Assembly (NCBI GenBank): GCA_050300015.1
Contig: JBNKWZ010000015.1
Coordinates: forward strand, 174,528-238,527
Source of the DNA: CAYZQH01 sp050300015
GTDB taxonomy: Bacteria; Pseudomonadota; Gammaproteobacteria; Pseudomonadales; Cellvibrionaceae
DNA: 64,000 nt
Direction: 5' to 3'
Positions within the stretch are counted from its first letter, which is position 1. The number at the start of each line of letters is the position of its first letter. Below, in pieces: positions 44,680 through 52,744 of the stretch. Position numbers and translations under genes: made by a program. The notes beneath the pieces are model-generated. The model saw only the letters and a program-made list of their open reading frames with translations. It made no database searches and was not told where the DNA came from.

Positions 44680-46368
44680 ATGCTAAAAAACAGTATTAAC
44701 TTCTTTATTCTCTGTGTTTTGTGGCTAGCAGTTCCCTCCCATGCAGCCACTTTAGACGCCTCCGTGGATCGCTCTAAAATTAGCCTCAACGAAACGTTGA
44801 CACTTACTGTGACGCTAGACGGCAAACAGTCACAAGTGTCACCTGATTTTTCGGGCCTGCAAACACACTTCGATGTTTTATCGAACCAGCAATCCTCACA
44901 GCATTCGGTCATTAATGGCTCTGTTTCGGTTTCAACCCAGTGGACCTTACTGTTGGCACCTAAAGACGCCGGGCAAGTGTTGATCCCACCGTTTCAAGTA
45001 GAGGGGCTGTCAAGTCGACCCATTAATATCCAGGTCGCAAGCGCCGCGCAAAATACACAACCAGGGCAAGCCCCCGTGTTTTTAGAAACGCGAGTGGACA
45101 AAAATTCCGTGTGGATCAACGCGCCTTTTATGGTGACCTTTGCACTGCATTTCAATCAAACGGTAGAAGGGCTGGACAAGCCTGAGCTGGACATCCCCAA
45201 TGCCCGCCTACAGGAATTGAAACGGGTGGATTATCAAAAGACTGTCGGCGGTCAGCGTTATGGTGTAGCCGAATTTCGTTATTTGGTGTTTCCTGAGGTC
45301 GCCAGCCCCATTCACATTGACGCACAACGCTGGACGGTACACACCACCGACATGCCCAATGCAGGCCGATTCACCTTCGGTCGGGGCAACGTGAAGCGAT
45401 ATCGCCCGCAAACCGAAGCCATTGATGTTGAAGTTAAAGCCAAACCAGACACCTTCCCAGCCAACAGCACCTGGTTACCCGCATCCGATATCACCATTGA
45501 GGAAAAGTGGAACAGTGATGTTAACGCCATTCCCCTTGGTGAACCCGTGACCTGGACGCTGACGATTAAAGGGCTGGGAGTGACTTCCGAACAGTTACCC
45601 CCGCTTTTGGAAGGGCTATCACCCGACGGCTTTAAAATATATCCCGATCAACCGTCTCATGAAACCACGCTAGAGGCTGATACGGTTAGCAGTGTACGAA
45701 TTGAATCGGTTGCCATCGTGGCAAGTCAAACGGGAACCATCACCCTGCCGGCGGTAGAATTGACCTGGTGGGATACAGACGACGATACCCTAAAGGTAGC
45801 ATCCCTGCCTGAACGGACCATTGTGGTTAAGGGCACAGCACCAAGCCAGCAGAAACCTTCACCTGGCGTTACCGAAGTCACTGGCGATGTCCCCCTGACC
45901 ACCGCCACCACAAATACCACTACACCCTGGTGGCTCTTTGGCCTTCTGGGGCTTTCCCTGCTGGGCAATGGCTTACTGGCTTTTCTTTGGCTTAACGCGC
46001 CCAAACAATCAACTGACACGGCAACGGTCACAGACCCGCCTCAGGTACGCAAAGCCTACCAAACGCTTATGCGAGCCATTAACTTGAGAGATGCTAAGGC
46101 ATGCCGGGATGCACTGCCTCGTTGGTGGCAATTGCGTCAAAACTTGAGCACACTACCCAGTCTTCAGCAGATTGCGCTTGCCTGCCCCGAAGAAAATGAT
46201 CGCACCGCCATTTTGGCTTTAAACGACGCCCTGTACGCCCCAACACCACGTGAGTGGGATAACCAGGCCATTAAGCAGTCCGTGACAGTGCTGGCCAAAT
46301 TTTCGAAGGTTAAAACGTCTTCTCCACACAGCTTACAGCCTTTGTATCCCAGCGATGCTAAAGCGTGA
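44680..46368 (+). CDS. BatD-like protein
   Basis: 562-aa protein with a signal peptide (residues 1-22, MLKNSINFFILCVLWLAVPSHA), a long beta-sandwich-rich periplasmic region beginning TLDASVDRSKISLNETLTLT, one C-terminal membrane helix (TPWWLFGLLGLSLLGNGLLA) and a cytoplasmic helical tail. This is the BatD architecture that completes the MoxR/VWA operon. The ATG at 44680 lies 4 bases past the previous stop; the frame is open further upstream but would hide the signal peptide. Confidence 0.9.
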   Translation: MLKNSINFFILCVLWLAVPSHAATLDASVDRSKISLNETLTLTVTLDGKQSQVSPDFSGLQTHFDVLSNQQSSQHSVINGSVSVSTQWTLLLAPKDAGQVLIPPFQVEGLSSRPINIQVASAAQNTQPGQAPVFLETRVDKNSVWINAPFMVTFALHFNQTVEGLDKPELDIPNARLQELKRVDYQKTVGGQRYGVAEFRYLVFPEVASPIHIDAQRWTVHTTDMPNAGRFTFGRGNVKRYRPQTEAIDVEVKAKPDTFPANSTWLPASDITIEEKWNSDVNAIPLGEPVTWTLTIKGLGVTSEQLPPLLEGLSPDGFKIYPDQPSHETTLEADTVSSVRIESVAIVASQTGTITLPAVELTWWDTDDDTLKVASLPERTIVVKGTAPSQQKPSPGVTEVTGDVPLTTATTNTTTPWWLFGLLGLSLLGNGLLAFLWLNAPKQSTDTATVTDPPQVRKAYQTLMRAINLRDAKACRDALPRWWQLRQNLSTLPSLQQIALACPEENDRTAILALNDALYAPTPREWDNQAIKQSVTVLAKFSKVKTSSPHSLQPLYPSDAKA

Positions 46369-46501
46369 GTGGTAACTCGGCCCAATGGCCCTTACAATGC
46401 CAGCCGGTGCGGGTAGACGTCGCCCAAATCCGGCGTTGAACAACTTAAGATTAAGAGATCGATCGCAACCCTGCGGTGAGAAACACTAAGGTACTTTTTG
46501 A

Positions 46502-48823
46502 ATGTCAGGCCCCAAATTGAATGTATTGACTTTGATCGCCGCCGTAGTATTCGCTCTGGGCCTATCCGCCTGTGATAGCCACTCGGGCAAAGACGACGGC
46601 TCCAGCTCTAGCAGCAGCTCCAGCAGCAGCTCTAGCGGCAATAGCAGTTCTAGCGGTGGTTTCACGCTCAACAATGTGCAAGTGCACTTTCCGCCTCAAG
46701 TCGTCACCACTGAACTCGACAGCATTACGGTTCGAGGAACGGTTGGTGATACGACCAATGTGACCGACCTCAGTGTGGGTGGTATTGGCGTGGATGACAG
46801 CAACGGTTTAAGCCAATGGCAAGTTGAGGTGCCGCTCACCGCCGGTGAAAACACCCTCGAAGTCAGATACAACGGAGAAGGCGGCGCGGACACACTCGCT
46901 GCGAGCTTAACCGTCACGCGTGCTCCTGCGCTTGTCACCCCGAAGGTCATGGTAACCGATGACGCCCACGGAAGGCTCTTGGTACTGGATGTGGCGCAAA
47001 ATCGATTGATTACCGTCGATACAGTATCCGGCGCACGCAACTTTCTCTCGACCTCCTCCGCACTCGTCTTCCCCAAAACTTTTGACATATCACCGGACAC
47101 CAACCAAGCCTTAGTGTATCAACAGGCCGATGACGCTTTTATCACGGTAGCGTTAGATACGGGCGAGGAATCCGTTGCTCCAAATAACGAGCTCGCGAAT
47201 GTAGCCTTCAATTTGCCGGTGACAGATCTCGCTTATAGCGGTAACGGGCGCTATGTGGTTGCCGGTACAGAAACGGTTTATCTTGATCAGTCGGGTGATA
47301 GAACACCAAACGAAGAAGGTGCTGTAGCCTCTGCTGTGCAACATTTACTGTATTGGTACGAGCCCAGCACCGGCAACAAAGAACCCCTATCTCAATTTGA
47401 CGCACCAAGCGCGACCCCAGTATTACAACCCGTTACCGCTGTCGCCACCAGTCCCAACAGCGACTACGTCTACACAGCCAACGCCAGCGCCGGCCCGAAT
47501 AACACCACGATTTACCAGGTGTTGCAGGTCAATAAAACCGATGGTGTACGTACTCGATTGCTTCCAGTCATAAAAGAAGACGGCGCCATTGATGAAGATA
47601 AGTACATCCCCCTTCTTATCACCTCAATGAAGCTCTCAAATGATGGCTCTGAACTTTGGTTAATGGACGCAGGCCAATTAGTCCGAGTTGACCTTTCGAC
47701 GCTTGAAGGGACTATCGCATCGTCTTCATCTGTTCCTGAGAACGGAGATTACAGCCTGCATCTGACAAACGATATTTCACTGAACAATGATGCTAGCCAA
47801 GTATTTACGCTAAGCGATGGTTACGATCATGTGCTGACGGTGGACGCCACGACTGGCGCACGCGAGCATTTGTCGGGTACAGGAGCCCCCAACATCACAA
47901 GTTTTGAAAGTTTTAAATCGCCTACGGATATCACCCTCAACGAACAAACCGCTCGTGTTTTTGTAACCGACAGCACCCAAGGCGCGATTTATCAAATTGA
48001 ACTGAGCACCGGTGAAAAATCCATTGTTATCAAGCGTGAAGACGCTGATGACGACAAAGTACCTGACACCAGCGTGGCTTACCCCCTGGCAATTGTGTCC
48101 ACTAATGAGAAAACACTCTATGTGCTGGATAATTTCAATCAGGTGCCCGGAATTAATCGAGTATCTTCGGCACCTAAAGTGTATCAAGTAGACCTACAAA
48201 CGCGATCTGTCAGCAATGTGGCATCTCAAAATAATTTTAGTATTAAGTTGAAAGACTTAGTGTATGTGCCATCAGAGACGGCACTAATAACCAGTGAAGA
48301 CTTCTCCTTTCGAGCGCCCCAAAGTGACTTTATTCGCAAAGTAGATTTGTCTACAAACAATTATGGAAAGATCACGACTTTATCCGCCATATCAATACCT
48401 AATGATAAAAACCAGTTCGGAACAGTGACCAGCCTGACCTATGACGAGCAAAATAACCGTTTGCTGGCGACCGACTCGGGGAAAAACACGTTGTATGCTG
48501 TGAGTATCGCTAACGGTGCGCGTACTATTTTAAGTGGACCAGGCATCCCAAACAGTAACACACAACTACAACAGCCTCGTGCGCTGGCCTTGGACACAGC
48601 AAACAATCGAGCCCTGGTGGTGGATACGGCCCAAAAATCTCTTATCGCCGTCGATTTGAGCACAGGTGAAAGAAGTGTGCTCTTGGAACACCCTCTTTTA
48701 TCAGGTGTAAAGGCGATGACAAACTTTTCGGCCTTGGGTTACGTTTTAATGATTAATGATTTGACCGACACGGTCAACGCGCTGGATTTAACCACATTAC
48801 AGATGGTGACCGTGGCGCGTTAG
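46502..48823 (+). CDS. Polyserine-linker lipoprotein with beta-propeller repeats
   Basis: 773-aa exported lipoprotein. The signal peptide ends in the lipobox LSAC with Cys24. A serine-rich linker (residues 34-53) leads to an Ig-like domain (about 55-140). The rest is a set of repeats of the form 'NNRLLATDSGKNTLYAVSI', with a recurring 'VD..TG.R..L' pattern, typical of NHL/YVTN-type beta-propellers. Polyserine linkers are a hallmark of Saccharophagus/Cellvibrio-type secreted proteins. No catalytic motif is seen; a binding or scaffold role at the cell surface is inferred. It follows the Bat operon by 133 bases and may have its own promoter. Confidence 0.85.
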   Translation: MSGPKLNVLTLIAAVVFALGLSACDSHSGKDDGSSSSSSSSSSSSGNSSSSGGFTLNNVQVHFPPQVVTTELDSITVRGTVGDTTNVTDLSVGGIGVDDSNGLSQWQVEVPLTAGENTLEVRYNGEGGADTLAASLTVTRAPALVTPKVMVTDDAHGRLLVLDVAQNRLITVDTVSGARNFLSTSSALVFPKTFDISPDTNQALVYQQADDAFITVALDTGEESVAPNNELANVAFNLPVTDLAYSGNGRYVVAGTETVYLDQSGDRTPNEEGAVASAVQHLLYWYEPSTGNKEPLSQFDAPSATPVLQPVTAVATSPNSDYVYTANASAGPNNTTIYQVLQVNKTDGVRTRLLPVIKEDGAIDEDKYIPLLITSMKLSNDGSELWLMDAGQLVRVDLSTLEGTIASSSSVPENGDYSLHLTNDISLNNDASQVFTLSDGYDHVLTVDATTGAREHLSGTGAPNITSFESFKSPTDITLNEQTARVFVTDSTQGAIYQIELSTGEKSIVIKREDADDDKVPDTSVAYPLAIVSTNEKTLYVLDNFNQVPGINRVSSAPKVYQVDLQTRSVSNVASQNNFSIKLKDLVYVPSETALITSEDFSFRAPQSDFIRKVDLSTNNYGKITTLSAISIPNDKNQFGTVTSLTYDEQNNRLLATDSGKNTLYAVSIANGARTILSGPGIPNSNTQLQQPRALALDTANNRALVVDTAQKSLIAVDLSTGERSVLLEHPLLSGVKAMTNFSALGYVLMINDLTDTVNALDLTTLQMVTVAR

Positions 48824-48852
48824 CGCACAAGCCATTCTTGTTGCAACGTTAC

Positions 48853-48886
48853 TATTAACCCGGCAATCTTTTATGTCGGGTTAATA
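48853..48886 (+). terminator. 10-bp hairpin after the lipoprotein gene, possible terminator
   Basis: TATTAACCCG (48853-48862) and CGGGTTAATA (48877-48886) form a perfect stem with a 14-base loop, 30 bases past the stop codon. The stem is only partly GC-rich and no T run follows, so termination is inferred from position. Confidence 0.5.
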
Positions 48887-49022
48887 CGGCACAAGGACGT
48901 GCCACCATTGGCCGAAATGGCCACTAATGCAAGCCCTTAAGATACATCGCCAGTATTTTATGGGCGCGCAATTCAATAGACAGGAGATCTATTTTATTGC
49001 AGGGTTAATAAAGAAGGTTACA

Positions 49023-49050
49023 GAACAAGGGCGCTGTTGCGCCCTTGTTC
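49023..49050. terminator. 12-bp hairpin, probable bidirectional terminator
   Basis: GAACAAGGGCGC-TGTT-GCGCCCTTGTTC is a perfect 12-bp stem with a 4-base loop, between convergent genes. GATTTTGAC follows on the plus strand. It likely separates the lipoprotein and yceI transcripts. Confidence 0.65.
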
Positions 49051-49149
49051 GATTTTGACAATTAAAGCAGCACCCTGCTTTTATCACCACACTCTCTTGT
49101 ATCGCCACACGCTTTCATTTCAAATACTGGCGGGGCAGCGCGATCAAAA

Positions 49150-49737
49150 TTACTTCGCTTTTCGAATTCCTTCAATACTAATCATCAATTCCACTTTGGC
49201 GGAATCGGGCCCAAGCTTCTTAGCCATAGGAATGCCCCACTCACTGGGCTCTATTACGACACTACCTTGAAATCCAGCGCGATATCCACCCCAGGGATCC
49301 TTGCCATGACCAATTTCATCTACTTTCACTGTGATCGGCTTGGTGACCCCGTGAAAGGTCAGATTTCCTGTCACATCAGCGGTCGAATCACCGGTAACTT
49401 TGTAAGCAGTACTGACGAAGGTGGCTTTTGGGTATTCCTCGACATGTAAAAAATCACCGCTTCTAAGATGAAGATCGCGTTTCTCGTGGTTGCTATCTAA
49501 GCTGGTTAAATCCACCGTCATGGCGATTTTGTTTTTCTTTGGGTCTTTTTCATCGAAAGTGAACTGTCCCTCAAACTGGTTGAACCGCCCATACAACCAA
49601 CTGTAACCCAAGTGCTTAACGCGGAACTGAACAAAAGCATGGGCACCAGTGGTATCCACATCGTAATCTGCGGCTTGAACCGTGACCGCTGCACACCATA
49701 AAGCGGAACCCAATAAAGTCTGCTTCCAAATATTCAT
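49150..49737 (-). CDS. yceI: YceI-family periplasmic protein
   Basis: 195-aa exported protein. The signal peptide (residues 1 to about 23, ending TVQAA) is followed by a lipocalin-like YceI barrel: YDVDTTGAHAFVQFRVKHLGYSW, then FTFDEKDP and LTFHGVTKPITVKV. YceI proteins bind isoprenoid-type lipids such as polyprenols or ubiquinone precursors. The start at 49737 has an AAGGGG site; the longer frame upstream is spurious. A cytochrome b561 gene, the frequent partner of yceI, lies 2.5 kb away beyond a histidine kinase. Confidence 0.94.
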   Translation of the reverse strand: MNIWKQTLLGSALWCAAVTVQAADYDVDTTGAHAFVQFRVKHLGYSWLYGRFNQFEGQFTFDEKDPKKNKIAMTVDLTSLDSNHEKRDLHLRSGDFLHVEEYPKATFVSTAYKVTGDSTADVTGNLTFHGVTKPITVKVDEIGHGKDPWGGYRAGFQGSVVIEPSEWGIPMAKKLGPDSAKVELMISIEGIRKAK

Positions 49738-49868
49738 ATATACCCCTTTTTGTTGAATGGATGATAGTCGTAAAAAATCGATATTATCTGCAAAAATCAA
49801 GGTAGCATGCCAATCGCCACCTATAATCATAGTAACCACTAATAAATTGAATTGGCGACGCCAAAACT

Positions 49869-52220
49869 GTGCTTCGAATAAAACGCTGCACCACCAGCAA
49901 TCCCATCGCGACAAAGCTGCTTGCGTATGTCTTATTCAGCAGCACCCTTATTACACTTGTTGCTACTTGCATCCAGCTTTATAGCCATTTTGAACAAGAC
50001 ATGGATGATCTCAACAAGCGTATGAATCAAATTCAAGCTTCTACGATCCCCAGCATCAGCAAAAGTTTGTGGGCCTATGATATGTCACAACTCGAGCTGC
50101 AAATTGCGGGCCTGCTTAAACTCAAAGACATTATACTTGTTAAAATCACCTGGAAGGAATGGGATCAATCGGAACACACCCGGGTGATCAGCAGAGATAA
50201 TCAATCGCCCGAATGGATTCGAACCCAAACCAAAACATTATCCAAGATCTTTCCCTTAGAACACCAAAATCAAGGCAGCAATAAGCTACAACAGCTCGGC
50301 AACGTTGAGGTGGTTGCCTCACTTGAAGGCGTGCACCAGAGACTTAAAGAACAAGCCGTGATAATAGGCCTCCAGCAAGGCAGTATAACCATTGCCATCT
50401 CCTTTATCCTACTATGGTTTGTCCGTCAACTAATCACCCGCCACCTGGAGCACATAGCATCTTATGTTAGACAAAGTTCACTCAACACGTTGGAGCAGCC
50501 TTTAAGCCTTCAGCGTAAACCCAAAGCTCGACCCGATGAGCTAGACAACGTGGTCAATGGCTTCAATCAGATGCGGTTGAGTCTATTGGAGGACATCGCC
50601 AAACGCAAACAAACAGAAGCCGCATTGGAAAGAGAATCCGTGGCCAAGGCCATTAGCGAGGAAAGGCAAAAAGATGCAGAAGAAGCCTATCGCTCCAAAA
50701 GCCAGTTTCTCTCTACCATGAGCCATGAAATACGCACGCCGATGAACGGCGTTATCGGTATGGTTGAACTGCTGAGCCATTCAGAACTCAACGAAGAGCA
50801 ACGCACTCAACTCAACATCATCAAACGTTCAGGTGAGTCATTGATCACTTTGATTAACGACATTCTGGATTATTCCAAAATCGAAGCTCATAAAATGGAA
50901 CTTGAGCACACACCCTTTAATCTTGAGAACTTGGTCTCAGATTGTCTGCACTTATTTGCAACTGAAGCGAACAAAAAGTCCATAGCCTTTTCTGGGGGCT
51001 TGCTACCCAACACGCCCACCCAATTTAAGGGTGATCCCACTCGCATACGCCAAATATTGATCAATTTACTGGGCAATGCCTTTAAATTTACAGAGTCGGG
51101 CCACATCATTTTACGCGTACGCATGGAGGACCGCTATGAGGACAATCAATGCCTCATGCGCTTCTCGGTCAGCGACTCTGGTATTGGGGTCGATCCAGAG
51201 CATGCTGCCAAACTGTTTACACCCTTCACCCAAGCGGACAGTTCAACCACTCGTAAACATGGCGGCACCGGTCTAGGGCTCAACATATCCAAATTGCTTG
51301 CACAAATGATGGGTGGTGAGATTGGTGTAACCAGTAATCGCATTGGTTCAACCTTTTGGTTCTCCGCGAATCTCGAAATCGAAGATGCCCCTGCTCAACA
51401 CACTGAAATTAACGGCAATGTCCTGTTTTTACATCGGAGCACGCCCTATTGCGAGTTTATCAATCATTTTCGCGATACGTACCCCATCACAACACAGCCG
51501 GTTAATCCCGACGACCAATCGATAGAAGAAATATTTGCGCAAGCTAAAAATTTGACATACAGCTGGGTCATTGCAGACGTTAAAGCCCTTCCCACACAGG
51601 CGCACATAGAGGCCTTGGCCAAAATAAACTCTGCAGACTGCCAAGCCCTGCCCTTAGCGTTTATTGATTCGAATGATGAAATGAGTCGACTGACCCCATT
51701 TAAATGGCAACGTATTCTACGGGAACCTTTAACACCCAAAGATCTCTTCCAAGAAATTTCAAGGCTTGAAAACCAAGAAGAGAAAATTACGAGCGTTACC
51801 GATCCGATAGATCAACATCAACGTCATATCCAGCACATTCACAAGGTTCTGGTGGCAGAAGATAATACCGTCAATCAACTGGTGGTTTGTGGACTACTTA
51901 AGAAGTTCGAAATTGAAGCCGACCTTGTAGAAAATGGACAGCAAGCATTGGATAAATACAAAGCCAATCAGGATTATGACCTAATTTTGATGGACTGTGA
52001 AATGCCGGTCATGGACGGTATAGAAAGTACAAGTAAAATAAGGGACTTTGAACATCAGCAAGGTTTAAACCCTATCGTCATTATTGCCCTCACAGCCCAT
52101 GCACTTGAAGAACATAAGAATTTGGCACTGTCTTCCGGTATGAATGATTTCGTATCCAAACCATTAACTTCAAATGCATTGGAAGAAGCCCTTAAAAAAA
52201 ACTCTAAATCATACGCTTAA
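49869..52220 (+). CDS. Hybrid sensor histidine kinase
   Basis: 783-aa inner-membrane kinase. A membrane helix at about residues 16-38, a periplasmic sensor region of about 130 residues, a second helix at about 165-186 and a HAMP segment lead to the HisKA domain with phospho-acceptor His286 (STMSHEIRTPMNG). The ATPase domain has a GTGLGLNISK G-box. Residues about 515-640 look like a degenerate receiver, and a true receiver follows with Asp709 in LILMDCEMPVMDG. No Hpt domain or cognate regulator is adjacent. The start is a GTG with a weak ribosome site. The last 17 bases overlap the cytochrome b561 gene. Confidence 0.9.
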   Translation: MLRIKRCTTSNPIATKLLAYVLFSSTLITLVATCIQLYSHFEQDMDDLNKRMNQIQASTIPSISKSLWAYDMSQLELQIAGLLKLKDIILVKITWKEWDQSEHTRVISRDNQSPEWIRTQTKTLSKIFPLEHQNQGSNKLQQLGNVEVVASLEGVHQRLKEQAVIIGLQQGSITIAISFILLWFVRQLITRHLEHIASYVRQSSLNTLEQPLSLQRKPKARPDELDNVVNGFNQMRLSLLEDIAKRKQTEAALERESVAKAISEERQKDAEEAYRSKSQFLSTMSHEIRTPMNGVIGMVELLSHSELNEEQRTQLNIIKRSGESLITLINDILDYSKIEAHKMELEHTPFNLENLVSDCLHLFATEANKKSIAFSGGLLPNTPTQFKGDPTRIRQILINLLGNAFKFTESGHIILRVRMEDRYEDNQCLMRFSVSDSGIGVDPEHAAKLFTPFTQADSSTTRKHGGTGLGLNISKLLAQMMGGEIGVTSNRIGSTFWFSANLEIEDAPAQHTEINGNVLFLHRSTPYCEFINHFRDTYPITTQPVNPDDQSIEEIFAQAKNLTYSWVIADVKALPTQAHIEALAKINSADCQALPLAFIDSNDEMSRLTPFKWQRILREPLTPKDLFQEISRLENQEEKITSVTDPIDQHQRHIQHIHKVLVAEDNTVNQLVVCGLLKKFEIEADLVENGQQALDKYKANQDYDLILMDCEMPVMDGIESTSKIRDFEHQQGLNPIVIIALTAHALEEHKNLALSSGMNDFVSKPLTSNALEEALKKNSKSYA

Positions 52221-52731
52221 GGGTACCATCTCGATCAATGAAATGATGTTTCAGCCCGGCCAACATATGAACAACCGCCAAACCAATCAGTGTAAAGGCA
52301 CAAATTTCGTGAATTTCTTCCACAGCATCTTCAATGCCAGCGCCACCCGTTGGAATGGAAGGTAAGTAAAACCAATTGAAAAAGGTCACACCAACCTCCT
52401 CGAGACTGGCAAGCAAATAACCCGAAGTCGCCATTAAAAACATGAGCACATAAAGCAAACCATGTACGACCTTTGCTAGTTTCTTTTCAATGCTTCGCTG
52501 ATTCTCAATCGGTGCTGGCACACCTTTCACAAGTCGAATCATCACCCGTACCAGTAGCGCGAATAAAAACATCAACCCAACACTCACATGTAATGTAGGC
52601 GCTTTTCGGTACCATTCGTGATAGTAGTCTAAATCGCTCATCCAAAGCCCTAGACAAAACAATAGGACGACAACCATTGCCATAAACCAATGCAGAAATT
52701 TCATAGCGAAGGGATATTTTGCTGGAATCAT
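52204..52731 (-). CDS. Cytochrome b561 family protein
   Basis: 175-aa inner-membrane di-haem cytochrome with four hydrophobic segments and candidate haem-ligand histidines in FLHWFM, TLHVSVG, VHGLLYV and VVHMLAGLKHHF. These proteins move electrons between quinones and periplasmic acceptors, and in E. coli CybB oxidises superoxide. The ATG at 52731 is preferred to a GTG 8 codons upstream. It is transcribed from just past pepN (14 bases) and its 3' end overlaps the kinase gene on the other strand. Confidence 0.92.
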   Translation of the reverse strand: MIPAKYPFAMKFLHWFMAMVVVLLFCLGLWMSDLDYYHEWYRKAPTLHVSVGLMFLFALLVRVMIRLVKGVPAPIENQRSIEKKLAKVVHGLLYVLMFLMATSGYLLASLEEVGVTFFNWFYLPSIPTGGAGIEDAVEEIHEICAFTLIGLAVVHMLAGLKHHFIDRDGTLKRMI

Positions 52732-52744
52732 GGGGTTTGCTCTC

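Larger units (their letters stand above)
48824..49149. other. 326-base convergent intergenic region with two strong hairpins
   Basis: No gene found between the lipoprotein gene and yceI, whose 3' ends face each other. Two perfect inverted repeats (48853-48886 and 49023-49050) are listed separately. Confidence 0.6.

Noticed and set aside
46590..46660. Short AGC/TCT-type tandem repeat resembling a microsatellite
   Set aside because: It encodes the polyserine linker of the lipoprotein and is explained by that.
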